In this document: in pieces, positions 44,869 through 53,481 of the stretch
How positions within the stretch are numbered: position 1 is the first letter of the stretch
Layout: each line of letters begins with the position of its first letter
Assembly (NCBI GenBank): GCA_964353185.1
Contig: CAYGUV010000002.1
Span: 62,001-126,000 of the forward strand
Source: GCA-2708415 sp964353185
GTDB taxonomy: Bacteria > Pseudomonadota > Alphaproteobacteria > Micavibrionales > Micavibrionaceae
DNA length: 64,000 nt
Reading direction: 5' to 3'
Notes under the pieces: model-generated
What the model saw: only the letters and a program-made list of their open reading frames with translations
Databases searched by the model: none
What the model was told of the DNA's origin: nothing
Translations under genes and position numbers: made by a program

Positions 44869-45353
44869 TCGATTTTCTTTCTATCATTGTTATTGCATTG
44901 ATTATTTTCTTTTGTGTTCTTTTTATTTCGTATTTTTGTAAAACTCACAGAAAATATCCTTATTATTCACGCGTTACACTTCTCACCAAAGCAGAGCTGA
45001 ATTTTTATAAAATTCTTCAAAAAGTCATCCCTCAAAATCAATCCATATCTTGCAAAGTACGTCTTGCAGACATTATTAATTGTACCGACAAACACTGGAA
45101 AGGTGGGTATGGCTTTAAAATATCATCGAAACACATTGATTTTGTACTTTTTGATGAACAAACAACCAATATTTTACTTTGTATTGAGCTTGACGATTCA
45201 TCTCATGCCCTACCGCACCGCAAAAAACGTGATGTTTTTATTGATAAAAGCTTGAATTCCGCGGATATTCCTATTCTAAGAGTAAAAGCGAGCCGCGGGT
45301 ATGATATGGCCTTCTTACAAAAAGAGATAAAACTTGCCCTTCGTAAAAATTAA
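44865..45353 (+). CDS. Membrane-anchored DUF2726 protein
   Basis: 162 residues from the ATG at 44865, which overlaps the pyrC stop. An N-terminal TM (FLSIIVIALIIFFCVLFISY, about 4-23) precedes a DUF2726 domain (about 38-160). The line KHIDFVLFDEQTTN, LLCIELDDSSHALPHRKKRD, IPILRVKAS has the D...(E)xD...spacing of PD-(D/E)XK nuclease-like folds, to which DUF2726 has been related. Whether it is an active nuclease is not known. Translational coupling to pyrC is probably incidental to function. Confidence 0.83.
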   Translation: MIDFLSIIVIALIIFFCVLFISYFCKTHRKYPYYSRVTLLTKAELNFYKILQKVIPQNQSISCKVRLADIINCTDKHWKGGYGFKISSKHIDFVLFDEQTTNILLCIELDDSSHALPHRKKRDVFIDKSLNSADIPILRVKASRGYDMAFLQKEIKLALRKN

Positions 45354-45466
45354 TAAAAAAATCTATTTATTACAAGTGACTAGTGTATTAAACTAACATT
45401 CACAAGGCATTATCATTTTGTCTTATAGTCAAATTTAGTAAGTTATTATTAATATCTTTTTGTTAT

Positions 45467-45497
45467 TATAATATGTTGTAATGCGGCTTATGGCCGC
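45467..45497 (+). promoter_or_regulatory. -10 box and GC-rich leader hairpin upstream of the GGDEF-EAL gene
   Basis: A perfect TATAAT (45467-45472) is followed by a small GC-rich hairpin: GCGGC (45483-45487) with GCCGC (45493-45497), loop TTATG. The hairpin would sit at the 5' end of the message, 27 bases before the ATG at 45525. No good -35 box is visible. Confidence 0.4.
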
Positions 45498-45524
45498 CAA
45501 TAATAAGGGGCTGGTGACGGTATC

Positions 45525-47720
45525 ATGGCAATAACACGTACCGCTAAAAAACAAGAAATCATGAGCGATTCAGATCAAAATGTTACGTCATCAAAAATGA
45601 TGTCTAAATTACGATTAAAAGGATTTCAAAAATCAACAGCCTCTTCAGCACAAATCTGGAAGAGCAAGTTGAGCTGGAAAATCGCTTTTGTCGTCTTCTT
45701 AACCATCATGATTGTGCAGCTTTCCGTTTTATTTTTAACCATGAAGCAAGAACGCTATACTTTGTTAGAAGACATCCGTGAAATAGGAAGATCTACCCTT
45801 GCTGCTAATCTTGATTCGGGCACAGGTATGCTGGAATCCCCTTTACAGAAAGATAAAGCAAACTTACTTTTGTCTTCTACTTTGATAGAAGGGGTTTCTA
45901 TCTATAGTGCCGATCTACTTTTTCTAGGTAGTTACGGGACACCTGTCTCTTTACCTGTCACGGGTAGCAATAACTTCCATAAAACTTATCTTGCCCTTGA
46001 TGGTAACTCATACGAAGTAATTTTTAGCCCATCTGACTTATACAAGCCTTATGTTGCTGTAGTACGTATGAACTCTGAAAATGTGGCGGTTTCAATTAAA
46101 CAATATGTTCAACAAAGTTTGATTATCATGCTTTTATTATCTGCATTGGTAACAACTGTTCTCATGATTGCACTCGGGCGATGGTTGCTTGAACCTATTT
46201 TATTTATGAGAAAAAATTTACTTGCCGCGCAACGTAATCCTGACAATCCCGTTATTTTTGAATCTCCTTATAATGATAATGATGAAATCGGTGAAGCCAT
46301 TATGATTTCACAAGGGCTCATTCGTAAAAATGCTGAAAATATGCAACAAATCCGCTCCGCAGCAGAAGACAAAATTCATAAATTGGCTTATTATGATCAA
46401 TTGACTGGACTACCAAACCGGACATTATTTGTTCAAAAACTTACAGAACACACCGTTACTCAAGAAGGCGTAGACACGCCAAGATTTGCCGTTATCACCC
46501 TCGATCTGGATCATTTTAAGGATATAAACGATTCAATGGGGCACAGTGTTGGCGATGCTATTTTACGTGGGGTTGGAAAACGTTTGCGTACTTCTTTACC
46601 CGAAACTGCTGTTGTTGCCCGCGCAGGCGAGGATGAATTTGCCGTTACTGTTCCTTTAAGCACAGATATAAATACATCAATGGAAATTGCAGAAAAGATT
46701 TCGGCGATCATAAAAACAGAACCTTTCAAAGTGTATAATGAAAATTTTCAAATCCGCAGCTCAATAGGTGTAGCCACTTTCCCTACTGATGGAAAAGATC
46801 CAAACACTGTTTTAAAAAATGCTGATATTGCTCTTAACCGCGCTAAAGAAGAAGGTCGCGACCGCGTTAAAGAATATACTGAAGATTTTGATCGTGCCGT
46901 TCAAATGCGTTTTCAATTATTACGTGATTTACGTGATGCTCTAGAAAAAAATGAATTACGTGTCTTCTACCAACCACAATTTGATTTAAAGACTGGTGAA
47001 ATCATAGGCGCCGAAGCCTTGATCCGTTGGTGGAAATTAGACAACAGCAAAGATGGCGGTTCTTACATTTCACCGGCTGAGTTTATTCCTATCGCTGAGC
47101 AATCTGGCCTTATCATTCCTATTGGAAAATGGGTTATGGAAGAAGCCTGCAAAACAGCCAAGAAATGGCACAATGAAGGAAAACCAATTCGTATAGCAGT
47201 GAACGTTTCTGGCGCGCAATTCTATCAAGATGATCTTGTTGAATTTACCAAAAACTGTCTAAAACGAACAGGCGTAGAAGCGCACTTACTTGAATTGGAA
47301 GTCACGGAAAGTGTCTTTATGGATGACATTAGTATCGCCGTTAATACCCTAAAAAGCCTTCATGAATTGGGCGTAGAGCTTGCCATTGATGATTTTGGAA
47401 CAGGCTATTCATCCTTGGCATACCTAAGACAATTTAACATTGACCGCCTAAAAATCGACCAAAGCTTTATCCGAAATGCTTTAACCAATAATGATGATGC
47501 GGCCATTGCAAAAACAATCATTAGCCTCGGCCATTCTTTGAACCTCAAAGTAATCGCGGAAGGCGTAGAAACAAAAGAGCATGAGCAATTTCTTATGAAT
47601 GAAGGCTGTGACGAAGTTCAAGGGTTCCGCTATTCTAAACCTGTTCCTGATAGTCAATTTTGGGTATTCGCCACTGATTATAATGGTGACATGTCCAGCT
47701 TTGATAAAATAGAAGACTAA
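45525..47720 (+). CDS. Membrane GGDEF-EAL protein (c-di-GMP turnover)
   Basis: 731 residues. Two TMs (about 52-72 and 195-220) bracket a periplasmic sensor of about 120 residues; a HAMP-like linker follows. The GGDEF domain (about 290-455) has YDQLTGLPNRTLFVQKL, but its signature reads AGEDEF (near 367-372), with Ala in place of the first Gly, so synthase activity may be reduced. The EAL domain (about 470-720) keeps GAEALIRW near 495, ELEVTESVFMDD, DDFGTGYSSLAYLRQF near 623 and KVIAEGVETKEH. This is a complete catalytic set, so phosphodiesterase activity is the likelier output. A second start at 45561 is possible. Confidence 0.93.
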   Translation: MAITRTAKKQEIMSDSDQNVTSSKMMSKLRLKGFQKSTASSAQIWKSKLSWKIAFVVFLTIMIVQLSVLFLTMKQERYTLLEDIREIGRSTLAANLDSGTGMLESPLQKDKANLLLSSTLIEGVSIYSADLLFLGSYGTPVSLPVTGSNNFHKTYLALDGNSYEVIFSPSDLYKPYVAVVRMNSENVAVSIKQYVQQSLIIMLLLSALVTTVLMIALGRWLLEPILFMRKNLLAAQRNPDNPVIFESPYNDNDEIGEAIMISQGLIRKNAENMQQIRSAAEDKIHKLAYYDQLTGLPNRTLFVQKLTEHTVTQEGVDTPRFAVITLDLDHFKDINDSMGHSVGDAILRGVGKRLRTSLPETAVVARAGEDEFAVTVPLSTDINTSMEIAEKISAIIKTEPFKVYNENFQIRSSIGVATFPTDGKDPNTVLKNADIALNRAKEEGRDRVKEYTEDFDRAVQMRFQLLRDLRDALEKNELRVFYQPQFDLKTGEIIGAEALIRWWKLDNSKDGGSYISPAEFIPIAEQSGLIIPIGKWVMEEACKTAKKWHNEGKPIRIAVNVSGAQFYQDDLVEFTKNCLKRTGVEAHLLELEVTESVFMDDISIAVNTLKSLHELGVELAIDDFGTGYSSLAYLRQFNIDRLKIDQSFIRNALTNNDDAAIAKTIISLGHSLNLKVIAEGVETKEHEQFLMNEGCDEVQGFRYSKPVPDSQFWVFATDYNGDMSSFDKIED

Positions 47721-47795
47721 TCTCTTATCTTTCAAAGAAACACTCTAGATTAAATCTACTTGCAAGCGCTGATAAACGCGGTCTATAACTTTTAT

Positions 47796-49136
47796 ATGAC
47801 ACATCCTCTTACTTCTTCTAATTCTTCCGCGCTCAAGGGCACACCAACAATCCCTGGTGATAAATCTATCTCCCATCGCTCTCTCATGTTTGGCGGAATG
47901 GCAATTGGCAAAACAACTATTCATGGTTTGCTGGAGGGTGAAGACGTACATGCGACCGCCTCTGCAATGCGGGCTATGGGCGCAACTATAGCCCGCCATG
48001 AAAACGGTATATGGGAATGTCATGGCGTTGGTATTGGGGGCTTACAAACGCCCTCTTGCGTTTTAGATATGGGCAATAGTGGTACCTCCACGCGACTTTT
48101 GATGGGGTTAGTTGGCGGCCACAACATTACCGCGCAATTTACAGGCGATGATTCCCTCATAAAACGCCCTATGGGCCGCGTTATAAAGCCTTTACAACAA
48201 ATGGGAGTCACAATTACTGCGCGCGAAGATGGGTTACTTCCACTAACAATCCAAGGACCAAAAGATACTATGCCCATCACCTATGAATTACCCGTTGCAT
48301 CTGCTCAGGTAAAATCATGTATTTTACTGGCTGGGTTATCGGCCATGGGCAAGACAACTGTGATTGAAAAAATTCCAACCCGTGACCATACCGAAAATAT
48401 GCTCCGTCATTTTGGTGTTCCCGTTGACGTAGAAAACCTCCCCGACGGCGGCCAAGCCATCAGCGTTCAAGGGCAAAAAGATTTAACAGGAACGATAGTA
48501 CACGTTCCCAGCGACCCAAGCAGCGCCGCCTTCGTTGTTGTTGCTGCACTTTTAAATGATGGCTCAGATATAAAAGTCAAAAATATTTTAATGAACGACC
48601 GCCGCAATGGTGTGTTCGCCACTCTTATTGAAATGGGCGCTGATATTACCATTGAAAATTCTCGCATCGAAGCTGGTGAAGAAGTTGCTGACCTTCATGT
48701 TAAAGGTGGAAAAGTTTTAAATGGAATTGATGTGCCTTCCTCACGCGTTCCTAGCATGATTGACGAATTCCCTATATTGGCTGTTGCGGCATCATGCGCG
48801 AAAGGCATCACAAAAATGACGGGCCTTGAAGAATTACGTGTCAAAGAAAGCGACCGCCTTCTCATGATGTATAAAGGGTTGAAATCCTGCGGCGTTGATT
48901 TAGAAATGGGAGAGGACTGGCTAACCATTCATGGTACTGGCACTCCTCCGCGTGGATTAAAACAAGGTGAAGAAATCAAAACCGCTCTCGATCACCGCAT
49001 CGCGATGAGCTTTCTGATATTGGGAACAGCCACTGAAAATCCAATTACTATTGATGATGGTGCGCCTATAAAAACCAGCTTTCCAAACTTTATTGATTTA
49101 TTGAACGGGTTAGGCACAAAAATATCAAGCGTCTAA
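47796..49136 (+). CDS. aroA: 3-phosphoshikimate 1-carboxyvinyltransferase (EPSP synthase)
   Basis: Sixth step of the shikimate pathway. 446 residues from the ATG at 47796 (a TTG at 47760 in frame would add 12). LKGTPTIPGDKSISHRSLMF and GNSGTSTRLLMGLVGGH are the substrate-binding signatures. IPTRDHTENMLRHFG, HVPSDPSSAAFVVVAALL and DHRIAMSFLILG follow. The Gly-Asn-Ser-Gly-Thr-Ser-Thr pattern resembles class II enzymes. Its stop overlaps by four bases the stop of the minus-strand lipoprotein gene. Confidence 0.96.
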   Translation: MTHPLTSSNSSALKGTPTIPGDKSISHRSLMFGGMAIGKTTIHGLLEGEDVHATASAMRAMGATIARHENGIWECHGVGIGGLQTPSCVLDMGNSGTSTRLLMGLVGGHNITAQFTGDDSLIKRPMGRVIKPLQQMGVTITAREDGLLPLTIQGPKDTMPITYELPVASAQVKSCILLAGLSAMGKTTVIEKIPTRDHTENMLRHFGVPVDVENLPDGGQAISVQGQKDLTGTIVHVPSDPSSAAFVVVAALLNDGSDIKVKNILMNDRRNGVFATLIEMGADITIENSRIEAGEEVADLHVKGGKVLNGIDVPSSRVPSMIDEFPILAVAASCAKGITKMTGLEELRVKESDRLLMMYKGLKSCGVDLEMGEDWLTIHGTGTPPRGLKQGEEIKTALDHRIAMSFLILGTATENPITIDDGAPIKTSFPNFIDLLNGLGTKISSV

Positions 49137-49735
49137 AGCACCTCTTCAACCCGTGTTGAGAGCCACTCTCCAAGTGGGCGCATATCGGGACGCAAGGCAT
49201 TTTCATAAACGTAACTATCAACAACATAGATATCGTTTGTTTCAATTTCAACAATCGTCGCCGTATTATGCGGGTACATAAAATTTGACCCTATCCCACG
49301 ATAAGCTGGACGCCCTATCTTATGATGGGCAAGCAAACCCTCTTGGCTTAAAAAACGTAAAAACTTTGACGTGTTAACGGTTTCGTCAATACAATCTAAT
49401 TCAAAATCTGATTGTTTAAATATGGGTGCCTTGGCCTGATCTTCTTCTGTACCAATTAAATGCGATATATATGTTTCCATTTTTGATATAGCCGTAGCAA
49501 TTTTTTCACGCTCCGCCTCTGGCGTTTTGGATGGCCGCTTAAATATATTTTGAATCGATTTCCATTGTTTTGGCGTGAACCATGCATATGTCTTAGACGT
49601 ACATCCATATCCATGACACATTATAAATTCATCCAGCGATTCATTCGTATGATTGTATTTTGCCAAATTTATACCCCCTACATTGCCGCAACCGGCCAAG
49701 CACAAACAAGAAAAAATGAGAATAATACGAACCAT
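49133..49735 (-). CDS. Hypothetical lipoprotein with a Cys-His-Asp papain-like arrangement
   Basis: 200 residues with a lipoprotein signal peptide (IILIFSCLCLAGC, lipid-bearing Cys near residue 16). The rest has CIDETVNTSKFLRFLSQEGL near 116, YPHNTATIVEIETNDIYVVD near 155, then SYVYENALRPDMRPLGEW. The order Cys in DCIDE, His in PHNTA and Asp in VVDSY matches the triad order of transglutaminase/papain-fold proteins. Similar unassigned proteins are common in alphaproteobacteria. Substrate unknown. It sits between aroA and cmk on the opposite strand, overlapping aroA at the stops. Confidence 0.78.
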   Translation of the reverse strand: MVRIILIFSCLCLAGCGNVGGINLAKYNHTNESLDEFIMCHGYGCTSKTYAWFTPKQWKSIQNIFKRPSKTPEAEREKIATAISKMETYISHLIGTEEDQAKAPIFKQSDFELDCIDETVNTSKFLRFLSQEGLLAHHKIGRPAYRGIGSNFMYPHNTATIVEIETNDIYVVDSYVYENALRPDMRPLGEWLSTRVEEVL

Positions 49736-49774
49736 GTCTTTTCTTTAGCCCGCCAAACAGGTAAATACAATTAT

Positions 49775-50449
49775 ATGAATAAAGATATCCCAAATCGAAA
49801 CAATATTGTTATTGCCATAGATGGCCCCGCCGCCAGTGGTAAAGGCTCCTTAGCAAAAAAATTAGCCGCCCATTTTGGTTATGATTTTTTGGATACTGGC
49901 GCACTTTATCGCCGTGTGGCCTTAAAAGTTATTCAACGTTCTACCGATATGACTGATAAATTAGCTATTATTGAATGTGCAAAAGCCCTTGCGCCTGAAA
50001 TCGCTCATAATTACGATGATTCAATGCTCAGAAACGATGAAGTTGGGTCTATGGCCTCAATTGTTGCCCAAATCAAAGAAGTTCGTGATATTTTATTCGA
50101 TTTTCAGCGCAATTTTGCTTTAAATGCCCCAAAAGGAGCTGTTTTAGATGGTCGTGATATAGGAACCGTTATATTTCCAGAGGCCGATATTAAGCTATTT
50201 ATAACGGCCAGCCTCGAAAAAAGAGCCATGAGACGCCAAAAAGAGTTGCAATTGCGGGGCATAGACGTTATGAATGCCCAAGTTTTGGCAGAAATGCAGG
50301 AACGGGACGACCGGGACAACGTACGATTAAAAGATCATCTTAGCCCCGATCACGAAGTAAATATTATTGATACGTCAAACATGACCCCTGATGAGGTAAT
50401 GAAAAACGCTTTACAGATAATAGAGACAATATTAAATCCCGCCTCCTAA
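49775..50449 (+). CDS. cmk: Cytidylate kinase
   Basis: Phosphorylates CMP and dCMP. 224 residues from the ATG at 49775; the frame is open upstream through the lipoprotein gene, but NIVIAIDGPAASGKGSLAKK is the correct family start. Walker A is GPAASGKGS, then DFLDTGALYRRVALKVI, VLDGRDIGTVIFPEADIKLF, the LID REL-type segment RQKELQLRGIDV and RDDRDNVRLKDHLSPDHEV. The cmk-rpsA-ihfB order is conserved in alphaproteobacteria. Confidence 0.96.
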   Translation: MNKDIPNRNNIVIAIDGPAASGKGSLAKKLAAHFGYDFLDTGALYRRVALKVIQRSTDMTDKLAIIECAKALAPEIAHNYDDSMLRNDEVGSMASIVAQIKEVRDILFDFQRNFALNAPKGAVLDGRDIGTVIFPEADIKLFITASLEKRAMRRQKELQLRGIDVMNAQVLAEMQERDDRDNVRLKDHLSPDHEVNIIDTSNMTPDEVMKNALQIIETILNPAS

Positions 50450-50762
50450 TCCACACATTCTCTGTTTTAAAAAAGAATACAAAACGAAAATTGAGTTATT
50501 ATTTTTACAGGATACCCTCCTCTAAAAACTCTCAATTTTAAGAAAATCAAATATTAAATTTAACCCGTTTGAAATTTCAAAAGTCATTTGAACGTATTGT
50601 AACGTCTTTGGATTTTTAAAAATATTAAACACAACCAATTGTTTTTTCATATTTTGAAATAACAATAAAAAGTTCAGAAGTATTTTTGATCTAATACCGA
50701 GTATTTAAAGTACGACGTAGAAAATCAAAAGGCGAAGAACCTAACTAAAAGGAAAAACTACT
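50450..50762 (+). other. Intergenic leader of rpsA (no gene seen)
   Basis: 313 bases, very AT-rich, between cmk and rpsA. No open frame with a ribosome-binding site is visible. An imperfect inverted repeat at 50487-50539 is the only clear structure. AAAGGAAAA lies seven bases before the rpsA ATG. A long leader is expected because ribosomal protein S1 regulates its own message in studied bacteria; no promoter could be placed with confidence. Confidence 0.5.
50487..50539 (+). repeat. Inverted repeat upstream of rpsA
   Basis: AAAATTGAGTT (50487-50497) and AACTCTCAATTTT (50527-50539) pair over 11 positions with a two-base bulge and a loop of about 29 bases. It is not followed by a T run, so it is not a terminator of cmk. 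Could be a leader hairpin or a binding site. Confidence 0.4.
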
Positions 50763-52472
50763 ATGGCACAAGCTGCTAAAAATATTAAAGATAGAGATGA
50801 ATCAGCGGATTTCGCTGCTTTACTCGAAAGCTCAATGGGCGATCAAGCAATGGAAGGGTCTGTTGTTAAGGGCCGTATTATTGCGATACAAAATGACGCC
50901 GTTATTGTTGATGTGGGTCTAAAATCTGAAGGCCGTATCGAAAAACGTGAATTTAATTCTCCTGGTCAGGAAAATGAAATCCGCGTTGGTGATGAAGTTG
51001 ACGTATTTGTTGACCGCATGGAAAACCGCCAAGGGGAGACTGTATTGTCTCGTGAAAAAGCCCGCCGCGAAGAAGCATGGGTTGAACTTGAAGAATCACA
51101 CAAAAAAGAAGAGCGTGTTACAGGTACAATCTTTGGTCGCGTTAAAGGTGGATTCACTGTTGACCTTGGTGGCGCCGTTGCGTTCTTACCAGGATCACAA
51201 GTTGATATCCGTCCGGTACGTGATGTATCGCCACTAATGGATACACCACAACCTTTCATGATTTTGAAAATGGATCGCGCCCGTGGAAACATTGTTGTTT
51301 CACGTCGTGCCATTCTTGAAGAATCACGCGAAGAAGCAAAATCAGATCTTCTTGATAATCTTAAAGAAGGTTCTGTTGTTCAAGGTATCGTTAAAAACAT
51401 CACTGATTACGGTGCGTTTATCGATCTTGGTGGTGTTGACGGATTGTTACACGTTACTGACATTTCATGGAAACGCGTTAACCACCCATCAGAAAGTCTT
51501 TCTGTTGGTCAATCTGTTGATGTTCAAATCATTCGTTATAACGAAGAAAACCAACGCATTTCATTGGGTATGAAGCAACTTGAATCTGACCCATGGGAAG
51601 GTGTTGCTTCTAAGTATCCACCAAAAACTATTCTTAAAGGAACAGTTACAAACATCACTGATTACGGTGCATTTGTTGAGCTTGAGAACGGTATCGAAGG
51701 GTTGGTTCACGTTTCTGAAATGTCTTGGACAAAGAAGAACATCCACCCAGGAAAAATCATCTCTACTTCAGAAGAAGTGGACGTTATGGTTTTGGAAATC
51801 GATATGGACAAGCGTCGTATCTCTCTTGGTATTAAACAAACTCAAGACAATCCTTGGGAAGTTATTGCTGACAAACATAAAGTTGGTAATGAGCTTGAAG
51901 GCGAAATCAGTAACGTTACTGAATTTGGCTTATTTGTTGCTGTTGACGAAGACATTGATGGAATGGTTCATATTTCTGATATTTCTTGGGAAGACCAAAC
52001 AGAAGATGCTTTGAAGCCTTTCTCTAAAGGCGACAAAATCAAGGTTAAAGTTCTTGATATCGATGCAGAAAAAGAACGTATCGCTTTGGGTATCAAACAA
52101 CTAACTGATGATCCATTTGAAGGGGCGATGAAAGGCCTTGCAAAAGGAGCAGTTGTCACATGTACAGTATCAAATGTGACCGCGTCTGTTGTTGAAGTCA
52201 GCGTTAATGATGGTGTTACTGGTATCATCAAGAAAGCAGACCTATCTCGTGAGCGTTCTGAGCAACGCACAGATCGTTTTGCTGTTGGTGAAAAAGTTGA
52301 TGCGAAAGTCATCACATCTGATCAGAAAAACCGCAAAGTTACTCTATCGATCAAAGCGCGCGAAATCGACGAAGATAAACAAGCTCTTGAAACATTCGGT
52401 TCAACAGAGTCTGGTGCGTCATTGGGTGATATCTTGGGAGCCGCTTTAAACGAGAAAAAAGACGATAAATAA
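50763..52472 (+). CDS. rpsA: 30S ribosomal protein S1
   Basis: mRNA-binding ribosomal protein needed to start most messages. 569 residues with six S1 RNA-binding repeats starting near residues 32, 118, 204, 288, 376 and 463 (GSVVQGIVKNITDYGAFIDL is repeat 3, GTVTNITDYGAFVELENGIE repeat 4). The best-conserved repeats are 3 and 4, with GLLHVTDISW and GLVHVSEMSW. The final repeat is weaker. A strong terminator follows, and ihfB is downstream. Confidence 0.97.
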   Translation: MAQAAKNIKDRDESADFAALLESSMGDQAMEGSVVKGRIIAIQNDAVIVDVGLKSEGRIEKREFNSPGQENEIRVGDEVDVFVDRMENRQGETVLSREKARREEAWVELEESHKKEERVTGTIFGRVKGGFTVDLGGAVAFLPGSQVDIRPVRDVSPLMDTPQPFMILKMDRARGNIVVSRRAILEESREEAKSDLLDNLKEGSVVQGIVKNITDYGAFIDLGGVDGLLHVTDISWKRVNHPSESLSVGQSVDVQIIRYNEENQRISLGMKQLESDPWEGVASKYPPKTILKGTVTNITDYGAFVELENGIEGLVHVSEMSWTKKNIHPGKIISTSEEVDVMVLEIDMDKRRISLGIKQTQDNPWEVIADKHKVGNELEGEISNVTEFGLFVAVDEDIDGMVHISDISWEDQTEDALKPFSKGDKIKVKVLDIDAEKERIALGIKQLTDDPFEGAMKGLAKGAVVTCTVSNVTASVVEVSVNDGVTGIIKKADLSRERSEQRTDRFAVGEKVDAKVITSDQKNRKVTLSIKAREIDEDKQALETFGSTESGASLGDILGAALNEKKDDK

Positions 52473-52499
52473 AATCGCCTTAACCTAACAACAAAAAAT

Positions 52500-52533
52500 A
52501 CGGCCTTGTCTTTATAGATAGGGCCGTTTTTTT
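52500..52533 (+). terminator. Intrinsic terminator after rpsA
   Basis: ACGGCC (52500-52505) pairs with GGCCGT (52522-52527), with possible further pairing inside, and is followed by a run of T residues to 52533. Confidence 0.85.
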
Positions 52534-52733
52534 ATCTTTACCTTGCACGATTCACGCGGAATCGCCCCATTTTTTAAAAAATCATGCTATTTCAATGTTT
52601 TGCGAGTCAATTTTTCGCGGTTTTCCTTGACGGCAACCCATTTTTTCAGGCATCATTAGGTATAGGGTTTATAACTAAGAGTTTAAGAAACGTCATGTTC
52701 CAAGAGAACACATTGACGGGGAGCTTTATTAAA

Positions 52734-53084
52734 ATGACAAAATCAGAATTAATTCAAAAACTAGCAGAAAGAAACCCGCATTTGTTTTTGCGCGATATTG
52801 AAAAAATTGTTGATACGGTTTTTGATGAGATATCTGAGGCACTTGTCGATGGAGATCGCGTTGAATTACGTGGTTTTGGTGCTTTTTCTATCAAACACCG
52901 TGACGCGCGCGTCGGCCGTAATCCACGTACTGGGGAAACCGTCCAAGTAGATGCCAAACGACTGCCTTTCTTTAAAACGGGAAAAGCATTGCGCGAACGT
53001 CTCAACGACGACAATGAAACACCTACCAAAGAATCAAACGCGGATAAAAAAGATGATGGCTTTTACCGCCCCTTTAGTGATTAA
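52734..53084 (+). CDS. ihfB: Integration host factor beta subunit
   Basis: DNA-bending nucleoid protein acting with IhfA. 116 residues from the ATG at 52734, which has GGGGAG upstream; the 50 in-frame codons before it are not part of the family. TKSELIQKLAERNPHLFLRD, VELRGFGAFSIKHRDARVGR and NPRTGETVQVDAKRLPFFKT cover the dimer core and the DNA-intercalating proline arm. The last 20 or so residues are a charged extension. Upstream is the terminator of rpsA. Confidence 0.94.
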   Translation: MTKSELIQKLAERNPHLFLRDIEKIVDTVFDEISEALVDGDRVELRGFGAFSIKHRDARVGRNPRTGETVQVDAKRLPFFKTGKALRERLNDDNETPTKESNADKKDDGFYRPFSD

Positions 53085-53117
53085 AAAAACTTCATCATAA
53101 TATAAAGAAATCTTATC

Positions 53118-53468
53118 ATGGCTATTTTGCGTTGGCTTTTAACTCTTCCGATCATTATTCTGGTGGTCCTATTTGCTTTGGCAAACCCCGCGCCCACACA
53201 AATAACTTTTAGCCCCTTTCACGAGCCGACAATACTACCCCTTTACTTTGTTGTCGTAACCTTTCTGTGCCTTGGCGTTATCATTGGCGCTCTTATTGCT
53301 TGGATTGGTATGTTGCCCAGCTGGCGCGAGAAACGTAATTTGAAAAAAGACAATGCTAAATTGACCAGCGACCTTAACAAAGCCAATCAAAAATTGATTG
53401 AAGAGCTTAGCAAAGAAAACAATAAAGAAAAATCTGATCCTTACACTAGATTAGAAGACAATTCTTAA
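53118..53468 (+). CDS. LapA-domain (DUF1049) membrane protein
   Basis: 116 residues with two N-terminal TMs (RWLLTLPIIILVVLFALANP, about 4-25, and about 43-68) and a cytosolic coiled coil (about 72-110, with LKKDNAKLTSDLNKANQKLI). The NPAPTQITF-type stretch after TM1 is typical of LapA/YciS proteins, which help assemble LPS regulation (LapB) in E. coli. It lies between ihfB and pyrF, a frequent alphaproteobacterial arrangement. Confidence 0.88.
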   Translation: MAILRWLLTLPIIILVVLFALANPAPTQITFSPFHEPTILPLYFVVVTFLCLGVIIGALIAWIGMLPSWREKRNLKKDNAKLTSDLNKANQKLIEELSKENNKEKSDPYTRLEDNS

Positions 53469-53481
53469 TTAGAATATTGTC

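Noticed and set aside
49550..49774. 75-codon N-terminal extension of cmk
   Set aside because: This part lies opposite the lipoprotein gene and has no relation to cytidylate kinase; the ATG at 49775 matches the family start.
52584..52733. 50-residue N-terminal extension of IhfB
   Set aside because: IhfB starts with the TKSELIQ segment; the ATG at 52734 has a GGGGAG site upstream.
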